Assembly: GCA_017556145.1 (NCBI GenBank)
Contig: JAFZCU010000112.1
Location: 1 to 32,295, forward strand
From: Prevotella sp.
GTDB lineage: Bacteria; Bacteroidota; Bacteroidia; Bacteroidales; Bacteroidaceae
Reading direction: 5' to 3'
DNA: 32,295 bases
Shown here piece by piece: positions 29,640 through 32,295 of the stretch. Each line of letters opens with the position of its first letter. Within the stretch, counting starts at the first letter, position 1. Below the pieces are notes generated by a model. The model had not been told where the DNA came from. It saw nothing but the letters and a program-made list of their open reading frames with translations, and did not search any database. The position numbers and the translations under genes were made by a program.

Positions 29640-30644
29640 ATGAAAGTCAAGCTGCTGTTCCTGATGGTGTTTGCACTGTTGATTCTGACAGCTGCAACCA
29701 CTGATAAAACCACCACTATCTTTGTCATTGGCGATTCGACAGCTGCCAACAAAGACATTTCAGGCGGTAAGCAGGAGCGCGGCTGGGCGATGGCCCTTCA
29801 GGCCTATTTCGATGACAATATCATTATCGATAACCATGCTGTCAACGGACGTTCCTCGAAGAGTTTCATCGATGAGGGCCGTTGGGACAAGGTCCTTGAG
29901 AAAATGAAGCCAGGTGATTACGTCATTATCCAGTTCGGACATAATGATGAAAAGCCCAAGGCCGATCGTCATACCGACCCGGGTTCCACGTTCGACTATA
30001 ATCTCGCCAAGTTTGTGCGCGAGACGCGTGAGCATGGTGGTATCCCTGTGCTGATGAACTGTGTGGTGCGCCGTAACTTCTTCGTGAAGGCTCCGGATAA
30101 TGATGATGACGAGAAACTCCGAACACAGACTTTTCAGGATGGCGTGAAGATGGTAGAGGGCGACTCACTGATCGATACACATGGTCTCTATCGTCAGGCT
30201 CCGCGCGATGTCGCTCAGCGCATGAACTGCTACTTCGTCGATGCCAATCAGATTACCCACGACCTCGAGCAGGGCTTGGGTCGAGAGGCCTCGAAGCGTC
30301 TCCATATGTGGTTCCTTCCTGACACGGAGCCTTCGGAGCCAAAGGGCAAGCAGGACAATACACATTATAATATATATGGAGCCCATCAGGTGGCCAGATT
30401 ATTGGCCGATGCACTTTGTCGTGAAATTCCTGTGCTGAAGGCCTATCGGACTGAGGCTGACATCACCGTTGATGCTAAGGGTCGCGGACAGTATCTCGAC
30501 CTCGCATCCGCTATTGCTACAGCGCAAGCCAGTAGCAAACAGGAAACTACCATTCAGATTCTCGGAGGCGAGTGGGAGAGACCTCAACTTCCCAAGAAAT
30601 CCCATATCCGGTTTATCCTCCGTCAAGGAGCTTCGTGGAAATAA
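29640..30644 (+). CDS. rhamnogalacturonan acetylesterase (CE12) with truncated pectinesterase stub
   Basis: The 334-residue protein has a signal peptide (MKVKLLFLMVFALLILTAAT) and an SGNH-hydrolase domain of the CE12 type: FVIGDSTAAN (block I, Ser nucleophile), GWAMALQAYF, NHAVNGRSSKSF, VIIQFGHNDEKP, and DNTHYNIYGA with the catalytic Asp and His. It should remove acetyl groups from pectic rhamnogalacturonan. After about residue 260 comes ADITVDAKGRGQYLDLASAI then a further 40 residues, which looks like the opening of a CE8 pectin methylesterase (D-I-x-V-x-x-D-G-x-G-x-Y/F-x-x-x-x-x-A-I) cut off after its first strands. The gene starts one base after hisS, an unusual place for a polysaccharide-degradation gene. 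Confidence 0.88.
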   Translation: MKVKLLFLMVFALLILTAATTDKTTTIFVIGDSTAANKDISGGKQERGWAMALQAYFDDNIIIDNHAVNGRSSKSFIDEGRWDKVLEKMKPGDYVIIQFGHNDEKPKADRHTDPGSTFDYNLAKFVRETREHGGIPVLMNCVVRRNFFVKAPDNDDDEKLRTQTFQDGVKMVEGDSLIDTHGLYRQAPRDVAQRMNCYFVDANQITHDLEQGLGREASKRLHMWFLPDTEPSEPKGKQDNTHYNIYGAHQVARLLADALCREIPVLKAYRTEADITVDAKGRGQYLDLASAIATAQASSKQETTIQILGGEWERPQLPKKSHIRFILRQGASWK

Positions 30645-30650
30645 AAAATT

Positions 30651-30676
30651 GAAGGTTGCCCGATTGGGCAACCTTC
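30651..30676. terminator. terminator between the acetylesterase gene and tRNA-Arg
   Basis: GAAGGTTGCCC / GGGCAACCTTC is a perfect 11-bp stem with loop GATT. Read on the minus strand it is followed by AATTTTTTATTT, so it best serves tRNA-Arg; it starts 6 bases after the esterase stop and may act both ways. Confidence 0.85.
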
Positions 30677-30686
30677 TTGATTCAGG

Positions 30687-30760
30687 TGATTCGGTTGGGG
30701 CTCGAACCCAAGACCTACTGCTTAGAAGGCAGTTGCTCTATCCAGCTGAGCTACCGAACC
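30687..30760 (-). tRNA. tRNA-Arg (anticodon UCU)
   Basis: The 74-nt gene folds normally: acceptor GGTTCGG/CCGAATC with one G-U pair, discriminator A, D arm GCTC/GAGC with G18-G19, anticodon stem ACTGC/GCAGT around loop CTTCTAA (anticodon TCT, reads AGA and AGG), T stem TTGGG/CCCAA with loop TTCGAGC. CCA is not encoded. It has its own promoter and terminator. Confidence 0.96.
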
Positions 30761-30788
30761 TTCCTTGCATCCTTTCGATTTGCGGCTG

Positions 30789-30819
30789 CAAAGGTAACCA
30801 TTTTTTTGGAAACCACAAA
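30789..30819 (-). promoter_or_regulatory. promoter of tRNA-Arg
   Basis: On the minus strand TACCTTTG (30789-30796) and TTTG (30816-30819) are separated by 19 bases between TTG and TA. It lies directly behind the stop of the PP2C-like gene. Confidence 0.75.
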
Positions 30820-30823
30820 ATTT

Positions 30824-31651
30824 TCATACCAAAAATCTTATATAAGTACGGTCGTCGAAGGAGAGATTTCCCAGGACAAGTGATTTTGTGGCTTTGAAAT
30901 CCCCGATATTGAGCGGGTCGTTCTCCAGATGTTGCCTGAGTCTGGCCTCTGACTCATCGAGGGTGTTACAAAGAAACGGATAGCCGTCGCTGGCAAGGAC
31001 AATCTCATGAGGGTTGAAGTCAAGGTTGATGACCGGTACCAGCTGTTCAGGGATGCGGAAACCATCGATGACAGAATAAGTGACATTCTGATTCTTCATC
31101 TCTTCGAGCATTCGGGGAATGATAGAGGCTCTCGCTTCATCGTTAATCTGAATCTCTTCTTTCGTCTTGCCCTGCGCCAAGAGTTCTTGCACTTTGACAG
31201 CACGCATCTCGGCCAATGTCTGTTCGTAGGGCTTGGGATTCTCGAAGAGGCTGCCGTCGATCAGGCACTGGCAATCGCCGATTAGCCAGATCTCGCGTCG
31301 CAGACGTGAGAAGATGATAGCCGAGGCGGTAAGCCGCTCTTCGGGATGCTCTTTCAGATTATTGATGACATCAGTCTTGTGGGGTTTCCATATAGGAACG
31401 TAGACCTTCTGGATGGCTCGTGTGACACCGAGGCAAAACTCGTGGCAGGTATTACGTGGCGACATGCGACGGATATAGGCGGCTACAATGCGCATGGCGC
31501 ACTCGCCGTTGCTCATCAGGGGATGAAAGCGACGTTTGGCCTTTGAAGTAGAACCATCGATGACGGCGATGAAATCATTTGTGATGACCAGGCCGTCTTC
31601 GCTTTTCTTTTTTGGGTTCTTCGCGATGAGACTTTGCTCTATTATTTTCAT
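30824..31651 (-). CDS. PP2C-like protein phosphatase family protein
   Basis: The 275-residue protein shows a degenerate PP2C pattern: NDFIAVIDGSTSK matches the metal-binding D-G motif near the N-terminus, TASAIIFSRL the T-A strand, WLIGDCQCLIDG the G-D-S-R strand with Cys instead of Ser, and IVLASDGYPFL the late A-S/T-D-G motif. The middle (about 150-200) is a helical insert rich in Glu and Lys. It may dephosphorylate serine/threonine or be an inactive relative. The ATG at 31651 lies inside the 3' end of the YgiQ gene, giving a 77-base overlap; no later start would keep the first metal-binding motif. Confidence 0.7.
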   Translation of the reverse strand: MKIIEQSLIAKNPKKKSEDGLVITNDFIAVIDGSTSKAKRRFHPLMSNGECAMRIVAAYIRRMSPRNTCHEFCLGVTRAIQKVYVPIWKPHKTDVINNLKEHPEERLTASAIIFSRLRREIWLIGDCQCLIDGSLFENPKPYEQTLAEMRAVKVQELLAQGKTKEEIQINDEARASIIPRMLEEMKNQNVTYSVIDGFRIPEQLVPVINLDFNPHEIVLASDGYPFLCNTLDESEARLRQHLENDPLNIGDFKATKSLVLGNLSFDDRTYIRFLV

Positions 31652-32295
31652 TCTTGAAGTTCGGATTATAGGATTGGGGCTTGTTGACACCAAAAGATAA
31701 GGGTGTACCGCTATATAGCTTCGGAATGAGGTCAGGACGGCCTATGCGACGGAGGCTCTGTTCGATGCCACGACGCTCCTCGGGCTTATACCAGAAGAAA
31801 TACTGACGTTGGGCAAGTTTCTCACGTTGACTCTTTGCAGAGAAGACGGGCTCAAGCGTATAGGGGTCATAGCCTGTATACCACATCTCGGTGGCAACCG
31901 TCATAGGGGTAGGGGTGAAATCCTGTACCTGTTCGAGGTGGAAGTCTAACTGTTTGGTGATGACGGCCAATTCTGCCATATCCTCTTCCTGGCATCCGGG
32001 GTGCGAGGAGATGAAGTAAGGAATAATCTGTTGTCGCAGATTCTCCTCATGATTGATGCGGTCGAAGATGCGCTTGAACTCATAGAACTGCTGGAACGAC
32101 GGTTTGCGCATCAGTTTCAGTACCCGGTCGCTGGTATGCTCTGGAGCTACTTTCAGTCGACCGCTGACATGGTGACGAATCAGTTCGCGGGTATATTCCA
32201 TCGCAGCCTGGTTGCTGGCCTCATCCTTGTAACGATGAAGCAGCAGGTCGTATCGTACTCCGCTACCGATGAAACTCTTCTTGATACCTTTGACC
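31575..32295 (-). CDS. YgiQ family radical SAM protein (5' part missing)
   Basis: The last 239 residues are present and the frame runs off the right edge (VKGIKKSFIGSGVRYDLLLH at the cut). The sequence HHVSGRLKVAPEHTSDRVLK, IPYFISSHPGCQEEDMAELA, VQDFTPTPMTVATEMWYTGY and the basic tail match the C-terminal part of YgiQ proteins (radical-SAM barrel end plus DUF3362). The CxxxCxxC cluster would lie outside the window. The last 25 or so residues (NNRAKSHREEPKKEKRRRPG) are disordered and basic, and overlap the start of the PP2C-like gene. Confidence 0.92.
   Translation of the reverse strand, partial: VKGIKKSFIGSGVRYDLLLHRYKDEASNQAAMEYTRELIRHHVSGRLKVAPEHTSDRVLKLMRKPSFQQFYEFKRIFDRINHEENLRQQIIPYFISSHPGCQEEDMAELAVITKQLDFHLEQVQDFTPTPMTVATEMWYTGYDPYTLEPVFSAKSQREKLAQRQYFFWYKPEERRGIEQSLRRIGRPDLIPKLYSGTPLSFGVNKPQSYNPNFKNENNRAKSHREEPKKEKRRRPGHHK

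Overview
The window looks like a chromosomal segment of a Bacteroidales bacterium, most likely Prevotella or a close relative. The evidence is the repeated promoter pattern TTG-N19/20-TAnnTTTG ahead of many genes, the scarcity of Shine-Dalgarno sites, and several families typical of the phylum: DUF4270 lipoprotein, catalytic-half glycogen synthase, HU-SPOR protein, M49 peptidase and a Fur-purA operon. No phage, CRISPR, rRNA or transposase gene is visible.

Layout. 1-1963 (minus) is a tightly overlapped operon: GNAT acetyltransferase, alpha/beta-hydrolase lipoprotein, and a cysteine-rich GyrI-like protein cut by the window edge. 1964-3660 is a decayed patch. It holds remnants of a DUF1294 membrane protein, a short-chain dehydrogenase and a nitroreductase, one intact secreted protein, and two copies of a short repeat that sits in frame inside coding sequence. 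3717-7765 (minus) carries carB, a YigZ/IMPACT protein and an unusual tRNA-Ser(CGA). 7937-9491 (minus) is an HU-SPOR envelope protein followed by an FHA protein. 9596-12273 (plus) is rfbC, ugd and a lipoprotein. 12295-15075 (minus) is a 5'-nucleotidase and nudC, each followed by a copy of a three-hairpin repeat. 15186-16804 is a shortened CbpA-like co-chaperone converging on a secreted protein. 16805-17372 is a non-coding island full of nested inverted repeats. 17373-20600 (plus) is a DUF3298-type lipoprotein and a UvrD/PcrA helicase. 20628-23073 (minus) is glycogen synthase, a DUF4270 lipoprotein and a 43-residue small protein. 23379-26424 (plus) is an AraC-type regulator, a dipeptidyl-peptidase III and an AlkD-like protein. 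26503-30644 (plus) is fur, purA, hisS and a pectin acetylesterase with a pectin-methylesterase stub. 30687-32295 (minus) is tRNA-Arg(UCU), a PP2C-like protein and the 3' part of a YgiQ radical-SAM gene.

Most genes are housekeeping (pyrimidine, purine and histidyl-tRNA supply, DNA repair, NAD(P) and nucleotide turnover, sugar-nucleotide synthesis, glycogen). Neighbours are commonly coupled by ATGA or TAATG stop/start overlaps. The most interesting material is non-genic: the in-frame coding repeat (2299-2408 and 3077-3147), the three-hairpin repeat (12295-12389 and 13186-13289) and the palindrome island (17064-17312). All functional calls rest on reading the sequence and on recalled family features; no database search was run.
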